64,000 bases of DNA, taken from assembly GCA_026874595.1 (NCBI GenBank), contig CM049311.1:42659676-42723675 (forward strand). The letters are read 5' to 3'. Both the position numbers and the translations under genes were made by a program. The notes below the pieces were generated by a model. It did no database searches. It was given only the letters and a program-made list of their open reading frames with translations, and had not been told where the DNA came from. Below are positions 49,397 to 59,940 of this stretch, piece after piece (within the stretch, counting starts at the first letter, position 1; the number at the start of each line of letters is the position of its first letter). The stretch is from Sipunculus nudus (taxonomy: Eukaryota > Annelida > Sipuncula > Golfingiida > Sipunculidae).

Positions 49397-50800
49397 GAGT
49401 AGTACTGACACAACCAGTGGTTCTGGTAACTGGTTAAAAGAATGTCACTTTGTGATACTCGATACGGGTTGTCCATTTCTTTTGTGGAACAATATAAGGT
49501 AGGATCAGTAAACGAAAGTGATTCTTTTATCTGCGAAATTATAAACAGAAGGTTTTTGTGAAAGCTTGAAGGGTTGTCGTCGTTCCGAGCCGTTTGATAC
49601 CTACTGCTCAATATGAAATCACAGTTCGTGCCTCCGCAACACTCGTGTCTTGACGGCATAAGAGTAACAGGGGCGGTAGCAAAACTGAAAAGGAACCTGA
49701 AAAGAAAAATAGTAGGAAGGCCCCGACTCGGAAGACAATCATACGTTTTGGGTAGGGAAATATAGCGGAGTCTCGGATAGTGTTAGAGATTAAAATCTGT
49801 TAAAAGTATTTTAGTCTTTATATTACTTTTTATAATGAGTTATTTTACGGTCGATCCAACTACATTTAAAGCTTATATTGTATTTTATTAAGCACGGTAT
49901 GCAGAACTATTTTTAGATACTTATAGTTTTAAATATAAACCATGATAATTTAGGTTTTCGAAAATCGTATGACCGATTTCTGTGCAGTTACAAAATTTGA
50001 GGAACCCCCCCCCCCCCCCACCAGATATTTAGAAATCTCTATCCTACTTGTTGTGATCAGATGCTAGAATACTAACTTTAGTTTGTTTTTCCCCTATATA
50101 TTGGTATCGCATGCACAAGAAACAAATCAAGGCAGTTAGAAATATCGATTGCTCTTATTCTGATACGATGGTAACATACTATTTTATTGGGTCTGTTTTC
50201 CCCATATATTAGTATTACATGTGTAAGTAAAATGCTTTTTCTATTAAATGTTCAAGGGAAATTTTTCAAATTGTAAAATTCCTGTGTGTATATAATGTTT
50301 GTGAAAAGTACACTAAATACTAACCCATTTTGCGACTAGCTGTTGCAAGAGTCACTGCCCACTGGAAGAAGCTTGCACCTGTTTGGTCCCAGGTTATGGC
50401 CAGGTGATCTGGAATGCTTTGTCTTCCTGTAGTATCAGATCCGCTTTGTTTCCGAACGACGTTTTAAGCTGCCGCCATGACAATTAACGCCTTCACGGCA
50501 GCCCTCTCCCCAGGCTGATCTCATGCATTGCTGAACCTGAAACTCGTACAAATATTTCAAATATTTGTACAAATATTTCAAATATTTGTCAAGTTTCTCA
50601 GTGTGCCCAAATTCTGTTGACATAAAAGAATCAAATGAATTGAAAGTAAGATTTAGCTTACGTAAGAAATGTTTATTGTAATGATTGGTATTTAAGCATA
50701 ACACAGGGAAATATTAATCACATTGTAGATATAGAATACACGTATTGTTGAGATTGCAGGATTATTTTCTGGGTGTAAATTGTTCTGGATTTTTAAATAT
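49397..50800 (+). repeat. Tandem duplication, second copy (~1.4 kb)
   Basis: Partner of 47,690-49,300. It lacks several doublets present in the first copy (for example, the period-52 repeat at 47,777 is single here). That dates those doublets after the duplication, or marks them as assembly error. Confidence 0.85.
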
Positions 50801-51249
50801 ACTGTTAGCTATGATAAGAATCCTGTTCAGATAAAACTTATTGTATTAATTTACATTAATACGATCCATTACATGTTTTCACTCACCTAATTAAGTTTCC
50901 TCAGTGTGTAGATTGTCAGTTTTGTGTTCACTCACCTAATTGTGTTCACTCACCTATTTAAGTTCCCTCTGTGGTCCTTTATTTGTCACAGGGGATAAAC
51001 TTTACGGCTTATTGTATCTGATGGGCTTTTTGTATTCCGCAAACACCAGGTTCAGGCCTCCAGCGCATTGTCTGGGAAGAATTCCTCAGATCCCTGGACC
51101 AAACTTTTTGAAATCCAGCACATTTGTTCTGTCACATGTGGACTCGTGCCTGACAAACAATGGTGGCGCCAACTTTTAATCTTAATGCCACCGATCTTTT
51201 TAGCTTAGTGTATTTATGGGTCTTTTTCTGTTGATAATGCCAGATATCC
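50801..51249. other. Spacer
   Basis: Three copies of 'ttcactcaccta' between 50,879 and 50,955; otherwise nothing supported. Confidence 0.5.
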
Positions 51250-52200
51250 GAAGTGTGGTTGAATATATGCAGCTAAAATTGTAAATGTCCATTGGTATTT
51301 GATAGTGAAGTCTTATACACAAGCTTGGTGCGCCAAATACTGTTAGTTGTTGTAACATTCATAAAATTGTTTTTACAGAAAAATGCACATATCTCAGGTG
51401 TTAATGGATGCAGCAACTTGTAATTTTGCATGTTTATCAGCCATTGATCGCTTTGCCTAAATCCGGTTAGGCAGCACGACATGTTGTATAGTTTGTGGAG
51501 AATGCATTGCTGTCCATTACTCGGAACTGCTGTGATAATTCGACCTGAAACTCTGCATGTCTCTTTATATTGGATACGTCGATTTTTTTACTTTCAGAGT
51601 GTTGGAGTAGTCTGTACTTGTTTTCGTGCGTGCGTTTTCTCCTGCCGAAAATTACTCATATCTGAAAATTTTTAAGAGAGATTTTCATTGTTTCAGCCTG
51701 TAATTTGGGATGTCCATCCATCCACGATAGCTTTGTGGTACACATGACGCCCTCTAGTATCAATTATTCGTAGAATATATTCAGGCATTTATGTCACGGG
51801 TGGTTTAACGAATTCGTCAAAAATTTTGCATGATCATATAAATTCGGTTCCTTTAATGACATATACAAGCTTGTTGACGCCAGTAATGCTACTAACAGTT
51901 TCCCGGGGAGTCTACCCATAAAAAATGTCTGAGTAACAATTGCACATATCTGAGGAGTGAATCCATGTATCATACTGTAGTTTTGAATGTTCATTAGTCA
52001 TCGAAAGCTTTGTCTTGAAAAACATAGGTGGTGATACCAACTGTTACATGCTGTCCCGTCTGCAGAGCACATATTTATGCGCTTTTTCTCAGGATTGGGT
52101 GGAATTTCGGTGTGAAACCTTACATGTCCATGCATCTTGGATGACATTTTACACATGCCTGATGGTGCCATCAACATTCCTTTCAAGGGTAGTCCATAAA
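51250..52200. repeat. Diverged ~300-bp repeats
   Basis: Words shared among sections starting near 51,370, 51,650 and 51,935: 'cacatatctgagg-gt-aatg-atg', 'ctgtagttttg-atgttcat', 'agccattgat-gctttg' and 'acaagcttg'. They are too diverged to set unit borders. Confidence 0.5.
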
Positions 52201-52485
52201 TAAATGTAGGGATGGGATGTCAGGAAGATTCCATACCACACTTTATGCATGCTTCAGTTGTCGTTTGTAGACTTTCTTTTAGTTTCTGTGGTAAAGTGAG
52301 TCTTCGTTGTAGTTTTGGAATACCCACGTGAAAAAGCTTTCTTGGCTTTCGATCGACATCGTTTGCCACTGTTCCCTTCAAGTAAATAAACATTCATATA
52401 TAATAATGCAAATAGTTGTTATAAGCAATTAAAATTGTCAACATTTTATGTTTTGTGTGAAACTTTTTGCAATAAAACTAAGTAG

Positions 52486-52599
52486 AAGCGAATAGAATGT
52501 TTATCAAAGAGTTTTGCAAAAATGCAATTAACGGTTAGAAATAAGCGAATAGAATGTTTATCGAAGAGTTTTGCAAAAATGCAATTAACGGTTAGAAAT
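52486..52599. repeat. 57-bp doublet
   Basis: 'aagcgaatagaatgttta' to 'attaacggttagaaat' occurs twice (52,486 and 52,543) with one difference (caaag/cgaag). Confidence 0.9.
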
Positions 52600-52749
52600 A
52601 AGAACGAATGTTCAATTTAGCAGGATTAGTGTAGCAGAAAAATATATGTTAAGCCAACATATTTAAAGGTTATGTCTTCCATTTTAGACGATTAGGTAAA
52701 TTTAGTAAATTGTACATGCAAATATCAGTCAGATAACTGACAAATATGC

Positions 52750-53160
52750 TGGCATATAGTTTATAGCTTTTAGACCAGCACAAATACTTTCCTCCGTTCT
52801 GTCAGAAAAGTGACCGGAGCAAAGAATTAGTCTGAAATGGTCACAAGGACTACTGCGGATGTAATTCCTCTGGTTCCAGTTTCGGGAATCTCCAGCTGTT
52901 GTTGTTTGAGAAATGACGAAAAACTATATTTTTTCCATTATGAACTGTGTCCATTTTTTTTAGTGAGATATGACTGAATACCATTTTTGATTGTTCCATT
53001 ATGAATTGTATAATTTATAACCTCTGTGTATCAGGTTCTATGTACCAGCTTTGTTTTGGTACATATGGTTTATCATAGTGCCATTGTGGCTGGTCGGCTT
53101 CTTTTTATCAATTGTTCAAATCCAATTCCTCCTTTATCAATCTAGATGTATCCAGTGTCA
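52750..53160 (-). pseudogene. Endonuclease-tail unit, copy C
   Basis: Minus-strand reading shows GFEQLI, then, after a frame change, KKPTSHNGTMINHMYQNK, matching copy A at 54.66-54.84 kb. Downstream (52,860-52,930) a FLKQQQLEIPETGTRGI segment matches the YLVEQLDS segment of copy B. Several frameshifts make it dead. It is the most diverged copy. Confidence 0.5.
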
Positions 53161-53520
53161 AATATGAGAGAATAGCACGAAATCTTCGGGCAATTGATCC
53201 ATAAGGTTTGATGGTTTTGTGTGTACAACAACCCCGATTTTGTATTGTTCTACTTTGAATAGTATACTTTTATATTCCTGTGGCTGGTAATCCAATTGCT
53301 CAGGTGGAGCGACACGGCCTGATGGGCGACCTATCTGGCGTATTGGCTTGGGCACCGCACACCACCCACACAGTGGTCGTGGAACAGTTTACACACGAAC
53401 GACCAACTGCGCCTTTAGTGTACGGCGCACGACGAGGCATTCCAGAAAGCAGGGATGCCATTTTATTTTTTTCAAAGATACTTTGGCAGGAATGCTTATT
53501 CAGCACCATATGCTGATTTT
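53158..53520 (-). pseudogene. Unresolved coding-like segment
   Basis: A minus-strand frame (53,158-53,355) reads PPEQLDYQPQEYKS, IGVVVHTKPSNLMDQLPEDFVLFSHI in shorter pieces, and the DNA is GC-richer than its flanks. A second minus frame overlaps it upstream. It lies directly before copy C of the endonuclease tail. The family is not recognised. Confidence 0.3.
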
Positions 53521-53879
53521 CATTAGGGTCGTGAGTCCAGTGAACAATTTATACAGATATACACAATAAAAAGGCAAATTTACTCTACTCTTTCTATATG
53601 GACCGGGCTCAGCAAATCGCCATAAGACAGTGGCAATGCCATGGCTCTGAGCACTGTTTAGCAGTGAGAGAGCAGCTACCCATACAGTAAATCTGACGGT
53701 TGGATGCTCGTTGGGAATGTCTGGTAATCAATGAATTCCTCTGGTTTAAGTTCAGCTGAGGATCATTTCAAGTGCTACGTTTTGAATGATAGGCGATTTA
53801 CTAACCTGTAGATGAAAGAAAATATGAATAAAAAAATTCTAAGAGATATATTGGCTATATATATTTTTTTACCATAGAG

Positions 53880-54275
53880 TTTATGGCTTTAACACCCGCA
53901 CAATCATTCTATTTATTGTTTCTTTTTATCGAAATACTTACCTCAGCACACGATCGGTGTGAAGCCTTTGCAGGTAATTGGTCTGAAATGGTCAAAGTTT
54001 TGATTTCTCTGGCTCCAGTTTGGAGACTGTCCAGTTGTTCGACGAGATAAGGCGGAACACTACACAGCGAAGTTAAATAGTCTCAACGTATAAATTCCAG
54101 CAAATCCCTACTGAGTATTTCTTATTTTATGATCAGAAAAGTGTCATGAACATGTTATTATTTCTTGTGTACCAACGTTGTTGTGATAAATAGGGTTTTC
54201 ATCATACCTCTGTCTGTAGTTGGCTTGTTTATTATAATCTTCAAAAACATTCCTTGATCAATAGAGATACTTTGC
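53880..54275 (-). pseudogene. Endonuclease-tail unit, copy B
   Basis: Minus strand: IIINKPTTDRG (matching copy A), a decayed SDH motif in 'ttttctgatcataaa', then the segment YLVEQLDSLQTGAREIK and LPAKASHRSCAE followed by a GTAAGT donor-like sequence at about 53,945. This segment is the cleanest copy of the downstream module. Stops and frame changes disable it. Confidence 0.5.
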
Positions 54276-54329
54276 TCTCCTTCTCGCTCAAAAGCTCCCC
54301 TCCTCGGTCAAATCCTCACTGTAATGTTC

Positions 54330-54850
54330 CAATACAAATATTGGTAAATCGAATGTCAGTTTACCTCAGCACACAATTGGTGTGAAACCTCAGCACACTA
54401 TTGGTGTGAAATGGTCGTATCGAGATAGCGAGTCTTGATTCCTGTGGCTCCAGTATCTTGACTGTTGAGTTGTTGGACGAGAGATGGGGATGTAAAATAG
54501 TCATCAACATATGAATTTCAGCGATTTCCAATTGTGTATTTTTTATACACGTACATTTTTGTTTTTGTTGCTTTCAAAGATGTTATTAGATTTATGCAGG
54601 GACGGTCCCCACGGATTCATCACTGGCATTTCTCTTTCCCAGTTTGATCCATTAGGTTTTTACTCCGCATAATGTCATGTCGTGATCAGAAAATAGGTAT
54701 CATGAACATCCGTAATTATTTCTTGTATACCAACGCGGTTGTGGTATATATGGTCTATCATTGTACCCCTGTCTGTGGTAGGCTTGTTTATATACTGTTC
54801 AAATCCAAGTTCCTTCATCAATTTAGATATTGTCTAAATTTAAATGTCCA
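54330..54850 (-). pseudogene. AP-type endonuclease C-terminal part fused behind the Helitron helicase, copy A
   Basis: The helicase frame ends in ILGHLNLDNI. Across a frame change it continues SKLMKELGFEQYINKP, TTDRGTMIDHIYHN, DVHDTYF and, one base shifted, SDHD. GD(F/L)N, GTMIDH and SDHD are the C-terminal motifs of the exonuclease-endonuclease-phosphatase (EEP) fold used by non-LTR retrotransposons and by Helentron-type Helitrons. The N-terminal half of the fold is missing, and GDLN reads GHLN. A LVQQLNS segment follows (54,480-54,400) with a 25-bp doublet at 54,364-54,413. Confidence 0.6.
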
Positions 54851-55814
54851 AGGATTGTCCACTCAGGGGATTGGTATTCCAACAGTTTCAGTTCTTCGGT
54901 TGGTACGGTATTTTGTCGTATTTTCTCCATTTCGGCTTCGATTTTCTTGTCACTCTTTATTCCAGCAGGATCAAAGTTTACTATGTACAAACCTTCAATT
55001 GTCTTTACACGACTAAATGCAACATAAGCCTGGCCTTTCCCGAAACGCTTCGCCTTTCTCATGTTCACAACGATCTGGTCTACCGTTAGACCTTGACATT
55101 TATGGATAGTAACTGCCCATGCTAATGTTAATGGAAACTGTCTCCTTGCTATTTGAGCTTTCTTATTTCCTTTTTCATATTTCCCTTCATGTCTCTTGAT
55201 AGGTACTCCTCTTGGGTATTCCTGTTTCCAGTGACTAGTAGATATTGCATTTTTTCCAACAGCCTCATCATCAAACTTGACCAAAATTACATCTACCTTT
55301 CCGTTGGCAGTGGTAATTATAGTCTGCACTGTTCCTATAACACCATTGACAAGACCATCCGCTGTGTCCACGTTATATGTGAGCATGACTCTGGCACCAA
55401 CTGTCAAAACAAGAACGGTATGTAGTCCAGCCATTTCTGATCGCTTCTGTGAAGTGTTCATCTTTGGTAAGTTGACCTGCCCTGTGCCGTCTCTTTTATC
55501 GTCCGATGCATGAATTTAGGTAAGATTGTTTTCATTTGGTTCTAGTTCTTTCAATTTCGTCAAGATTCTCTGATCAACGTCGCAGTTGTAGGCAAACACG
55601 TGCAAAGCATCATGCGGATAATCTAGATCGTCTTCAGCAATCTGTCGGGATGCTAATAAGGATATATCAGCTTTAGTATGGTTTCCAACTCGAATGCGAC
55701 AAAGCATTTCAGCAAACGCAGAATCACCCTTCTGGCGCATAACTTCGTCCAATTCATGTAGATAGAAGTTCTCTTTCCAAAGGTTCCCTTGTAGTCTTTC
55801 GACAGGATCTTTAA
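54823..55814 (-). pseudogene. Helitron PIF1-type helicase, C-terminal part
   Basis: It resumes exactly at the TTAA with KDPVERLQGNLWKENFYLHEL, then MRQKGDSAFAEML. An in-frame TAA lies at 55,516-55,518. Then GARVMLTYNVDTADGLVNG, PLTLAWAVTIHKCQGLT and GQAYVAFSRVKTIEGL are seen, which are helicase motifs IV-VI. It ends running into the endonuclease tail. Confidence 0.87.
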
Positions 55815-55832
55815 CACTTTCGCTGCCTATGA

Positions 55833-55892
55833 CGAGTATACCCGTCATATTTTCTGATTCCCCCAGTGCCCATGACGGGTATACTCGTCATG
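55833..55892. repeat. Subterminal inverted pair in the piggyBac-like element
   Basis: ATGACGAGTATACCCGTCAT is followed about 22 bp later by its exact reverse complement. Each copy is itself almost palindromic. Such subterminal motifs could be transposase binding sites; that is inference. Confidence 0.85.
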
Positions 55893-56913
55893 AATTTATC
55901 AGCAATTTTCAGTAAGAAATCTCTTAAATTTATCAATAAACTCTGCGCAGGTGAGTAGTAGTTCATTTATAAATTGGTTTCTTGTCATGAAATAGCAAAA
56001 TTTGTAATTCATCAGGGATTTTGATAACTCGAAAGAAAGAAAGGTTTTGGGAGCGTGAAAATATCCACGGCTTTTGTCCTTTATCGTGAAATAAGTTCAT
56101 GACCCGCTGTAGTGTAAAATTGATACCGTGTAGGAGTATTCCTTAGAATCAAACGAAAGCGAGGACCGCATAAAAATCTTTCTAGTTTTATATTTGGGCG
56201 TATTTTAGCCACTTACTTGCGGCAAACCCGCTGGTGAGACGGAGGTGTGACAGATCGCACCTTAGGTGTGAACTCGAGATAGCGAGGCGTGAGTCGTTCA
56301 GGTTTATTGCCCCGCGAGGACAGCCTATTGCGCAATCAACAACAATAGGGCGCGTGCCACATGCCTGACACACAGATCGGCAGGGTAATCAGAACGCGGC
56401 TGCATATTATAATATTAGTTTGGCATATTTGGATATCTCACGTATCCTATACATTTAGAGAAAGCAATATGCTTGTGTTAGTACCTCCGCCAACAAGTGC
56501 ATGTAAATTGTAAAATTCTGAAAGCAAACTCGAACGATCACTTGCGGAACATGTTGGCCCTTTTGTGCACCGACAATCCCAACCGCACTTTGGAATTCAC
56601 CATATGCACCCCGACGTACGACTTTCAGACAATTCATAATAAAGTATTATATCATGAGGCCTAGAGTTGATCATATTAGGTTACACTTTGATCACACGCA
56701 ATTTTCGTATAATTCCCGGCTTCGTTTGACGGTGACAAAGACGAGGTCCACTGTATCATGCTGTCGCCACGGTATGTAAATAACTCAATGACTGTGTGTA
56801 ATTAAAGATAAAACAATTTTTAGAATTATAATGATTGGTAGAATCAGTTTGTTCGTAATGAAAAGCAAAACAGTAATTTTTTTCAGTAAAAATAAAAGTT
56901 TGTAAAATGAAAG

Positions 56914-56998
56914 AAAAAAAATTGACGGGGAATCGAACTCGCGCGGTTTTCCGTCTCGCGTCACCTGGCCTACTACGTAAATCCTGAGCCATCTTTCC
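56914..56998 (-). ncRNA. tRNA-like sequence / SINE head with Pol III signals
   Basis: On the minus strand A box TGGCTCAGGAT (56,981-56,991) is followed by B box AGTTCGATTCC (56,929-56,939) at tRNA-like spacing. A run of eight T (56,914-56,921) follows a short distance later, a Pol III terminator. The arms do not pair cleanly as a cloverleaf, so a tRNA-derived SINE or tRNA pseudogene is likelier than a working tRNA. Confidence 0.5.
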
Positions 56999-57488
56999 AC
57001 AGGTGCAAATACACTTGAAAGTTAATAACAATCATAAACCAGAATAAGACACAAACCCTCGCGAGTTCTATCAGATTGATGAAGTGTCTTTAGAACTTTG
57101 ATGATTATACATGATGATAACTGTGACGTTTTATAAATCTTCATCTATTATTTCAACTAATATATCGAAGGTCGATCCGAGTGTGTACAGGATATATATA
57201 TAAATTATACATATATTATATATATATTTGTGCATGTGAGGGCGTACTGTGTTTGTGTGCGCTTGTTTCCTTTCTGGCTGTAGGCCTAATTAGCTAATTA
57301 GGCCGAACAGGGTTATGACATCCTTCTGTGCATAACACCTCAGGCAAGTTTTATGGCCCTTGGACCAGGTGGACTTCACACCCTCGTTATCAGCATTTCA
57401 CACCTAGAACTTACTCACCCGGACCTCCATGAGACTGTTGCAGGCCCTGGCACTGGGGGAATATTTGGCTGGGCAGCGAATGTGTTAA

Positions 57489-58690
57489 CAGGCTGGTAGA
57501 TGTGGGACTGTAATACAGGAGGAAGCTGATATAGATCTCCAACTGCCAAAATTGAAACATTTCCAAAGACTGAATCGCCCGATATGCCTTTTATTTTGTT
57601 GAGACGTTTGTGGATGTCCAATAACATATCTGATCCAACCATCGAAATTTCGTCAATGATTAACAACTGCAGATTTTCCAGTTTCGACCTCAATGTGTTC
57701 AATTTGTCAAAAGAAATGTGATCAGTATCATACTTACTAGTTTGTAGCAATAAAGCAGAATGTATTGTCATGCCACCAATATTGAAAGCAGCGACTCCAG
57801 TGGGTGCAGTCAACAAGACGGTAATGTCTGAAGGACTTATTGCCTGTGCCATCCTGAAGAATTTTCTCACATCGGAATGAATGAGTTTGATGACATGTGA
57901 TTTTCCAACACCGCCTGGTCCGCTTAAAAATACGTGGTAAGGTCTCACAGGTTTCTTTTCTCTCAAGGCTTTTAAAGCATCTTTGCACCATTTTCTATTG
58001 AAAAATACAATCTGTCCTTGTTTGTTATTTAAACTGCGCACCATCTTTCTGTATTCGTGATCAGGTATAATTTGTTTTTCTGCTTCTGCTTCATAGCGTG
58101 CTGTTATATCCGAGGCACGAACAGACTTTGGGTTTTTGATCAATTCAGCATTTGCGTCAAGGTCTTCCTGGTCAAGGTCTCTTTCTATCTCTACACCTTC
58201 ACCTTGGTCTTGCATATTGTCATGTTCAGCTCCAGGTGCAATATTTTCCCATGCATGTTCAGGTGGTCCATACAGTGCATTGTTCTCTATGGCTTGTTCA
58301 ACGAGTTCTACGTTTCGAGTGTACTTGGCTTCATTTACAGATATAAGGTCATGTGCACTGAAGTAATGGGATGCAGAATCAGGATGACCACTCAACAGGT
58401 CAACACCTTCGTCTCGCCATGGTAGATACAGCATTAGCTTTGATCGATAGAAGTCCCCTGGGTCCTTTTCAACACTAAACTTGTGAAACCTAATCACAGC
58501 TGGTCGTTTTCGTTTGTACATTGTGCCACCTCCTTTCTTCAATTTAATCTGTTTTGGTAGTTCCACTGGACATTCTTCCTGCTCATCATTGATATCCAGT
58601 ACAACTGGTACACTGTCATCCGCTTCTTCATTCGTATGTGCAAACCTCACTTTATAGTTGGATGAGAAGTCTGCCAGGCACATCTTCGAT
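57489..58690 (-). pseudogene. Helitron PIF1-type helicase, N-terminal part
   Basis: A long clean frame holds [26 protein letters not shown] and a linker rich in Asp/Glu. The ATPase core follows, with Walker [10 protein letters not shown] (about 57,895-57,925), [13 protein letters not shown], Walker [11 protein letters not shown] (about 57,645) and GDLYQLPPV. The frame is cut after HIYQPV by the TTAA insertion at 57,485. The protein would unwind DNA 5' to 3' during rolling-circle transposition. Confidence 0.87.
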
Positions 58691-58769
58691 GCAATTTGGT
58701 CTCAAGGAATAACGCTCAATAATGTTGCTCTGGAAAATGTTTTCGTCTTCGTCCCCTAAATCATCCAGT

Positions 58770-59175
58770 TCTTTAGTGGTTTGAGAACAGCTGTTCTTAC
58801 ATCTTTGGCATCTGTATTGACAAACAAGACTTCTCTGCTGAACTTTTTCATGGGCATGGATAATATACGGTACACTGCTTCTTGAACACTGACTTCACGA
58901 TGATTTAAGAATACTGAGCCGACGCGTCGATGCATGCCTTTAATCTCTTGGTCTTGATACTCTTTACACACTTGTCTGAGGAGTTCACCAATACCTTTCT
59001 CATTTTTCGTCATGTAAGCGGCAATGTACATAACGCATGCGTATGCATCTATGATGTACTGTATGTCAATATTTGCCTGCCATGCTTTCAGTATCACTGG
59101 ATTATATGGATTGATTAGTAGTTCTGCGGGTGATCTTTTCAACACTATTGTCTGACCTCTCTGTGATACCAACAA
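58770..59175 (-). pseudogene. Helitron Rep domain, tyrosine motif part
   Basis: After the TAG the frame continues VSQRGQTIVLKRSPAE and NPYNPVILKAWQANIDIQYI. The two-tyrosine region follows: DAYACVMYIAAYMTKNEKG (about 59,000-59,060). The paired Tyr residues are the nucleophiles of Y2 Rep proteins. A frameshift near 58,770 leads to DDLGDEDENIF, and a second near 58,690 leads into the helicase frame. Confidence 0.8.
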
Positions 59176-59940
59176 CTATTGAAGGTACTCTTGCAGCGAC
59201 ACATTGGCTTTGTCCAAGATTTGCTCCAATTTGGAGTCCTTTGTACTGTCATCATCAGATATGACATCTTTAACTTTTTGGAGTACACTGGCTGCGCGAT
59301 CTTTTTTCAACTTTGTCAATTCATCATCTGGTTCTCTTGCAATGACCGTTACAGGACTAGGTGGTCTAGGAAAGGCAAATCTGCATGATCCTTTCTTCTT
59401 GCAGTAACTGGAGTGACAATGAGTTTGTAATATCTTTACAAGCGTCTGAAGGGTTTCGTCTTTATCCCCAGGTAGAGCACAAGAAATGTATTTGTCAACG
59501 AATGATGCAACCACTTCATCTGGATCAGAGTCAATTTTCGGCGCATCCTTCACCCATAAAAGTGTGTGTGCATGAGGAGAACCACGAGCCTGGAATTCTA
59601 TCCGAATAACGTTGTCCATTATTTCTCCTAATGGATGTGCTTTTGATCTCAGAATGTCTCGGAACAAGAGCTCTAATCTGTACTGAAACTGTCGTGCAGC
59701 CGTAACTGGGTTCCTTCTCAGCCATTGTGATCTCTCAGCAAATGATAACTGTTTCACATCATCATCTGTCAATATGGTACCATATTGTCTCGCTATTGTT
59801 TGAATCACATCGGGCCATTGCATGTCAGCAGCAGAAACTGTAAAAAACCACGTTGGTATTCCCAGCTGTCGCACCATGGCTAGAACATCATAAAACACAG
59901 TTTGGAAATAAGCAGGTGTTCCTCTGATGTTTTCAACATT
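59176..59940 (-). pseudogene. Helitron Rep (HUH nuclease) domain
   Basis: RGTPAYFQTVFYDVLAM and PTWFFTVSAADMQWPDV open the Helitron_like_N domain. The metal-binding HUH motif is intact as SPHAHTLLW (about 59,550-59,578). A CxxxC cluster (HCHSSYCKKKGSCRF) follows. The domain would nick DNA at the element ends during rolling-circle transposition. It ends at an in-frame TAG (59,176-59,178), with the same frame continuing. Confidence 0.85.

Larger units (their letters stand above)
55811..57488. mobile_element. Non-autonomous piggyBac-like element inserted in the Helitron helicase
   Basis: TTAA occurs at both ends (55,811-55,814 and 57,485-57,488), as piggyBac insertion requires. The ends are inverted: TTAACACTTTCGCTGCC on the left and, on the other strand, TTAACACATTCGCTGCC on the right, 13 bp with one mismatch after TTAA. 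Both ends also carry ATTCCCCCAGTGCC subterminally. Collapsing the two TTAAs joins the helicase reading frame without loss. The 1,670-bp interior has no transposase. It contains a tRNA-like Pol III promoter near 56.95 kb. Confidence 0.85.

Noticed and set aside
56929-56998. Functional tRNA gene
   Set aside because: A and B boxes and a T-run are present, but acceptor and T-stem pairing fail by eye. Classified as tRNA-like instead.
55811-57488. piggyBac transposase gene inside the insert
   Set aside because: No open frame above about 90 codons shows a transposase motif; the element is non-autonomous.
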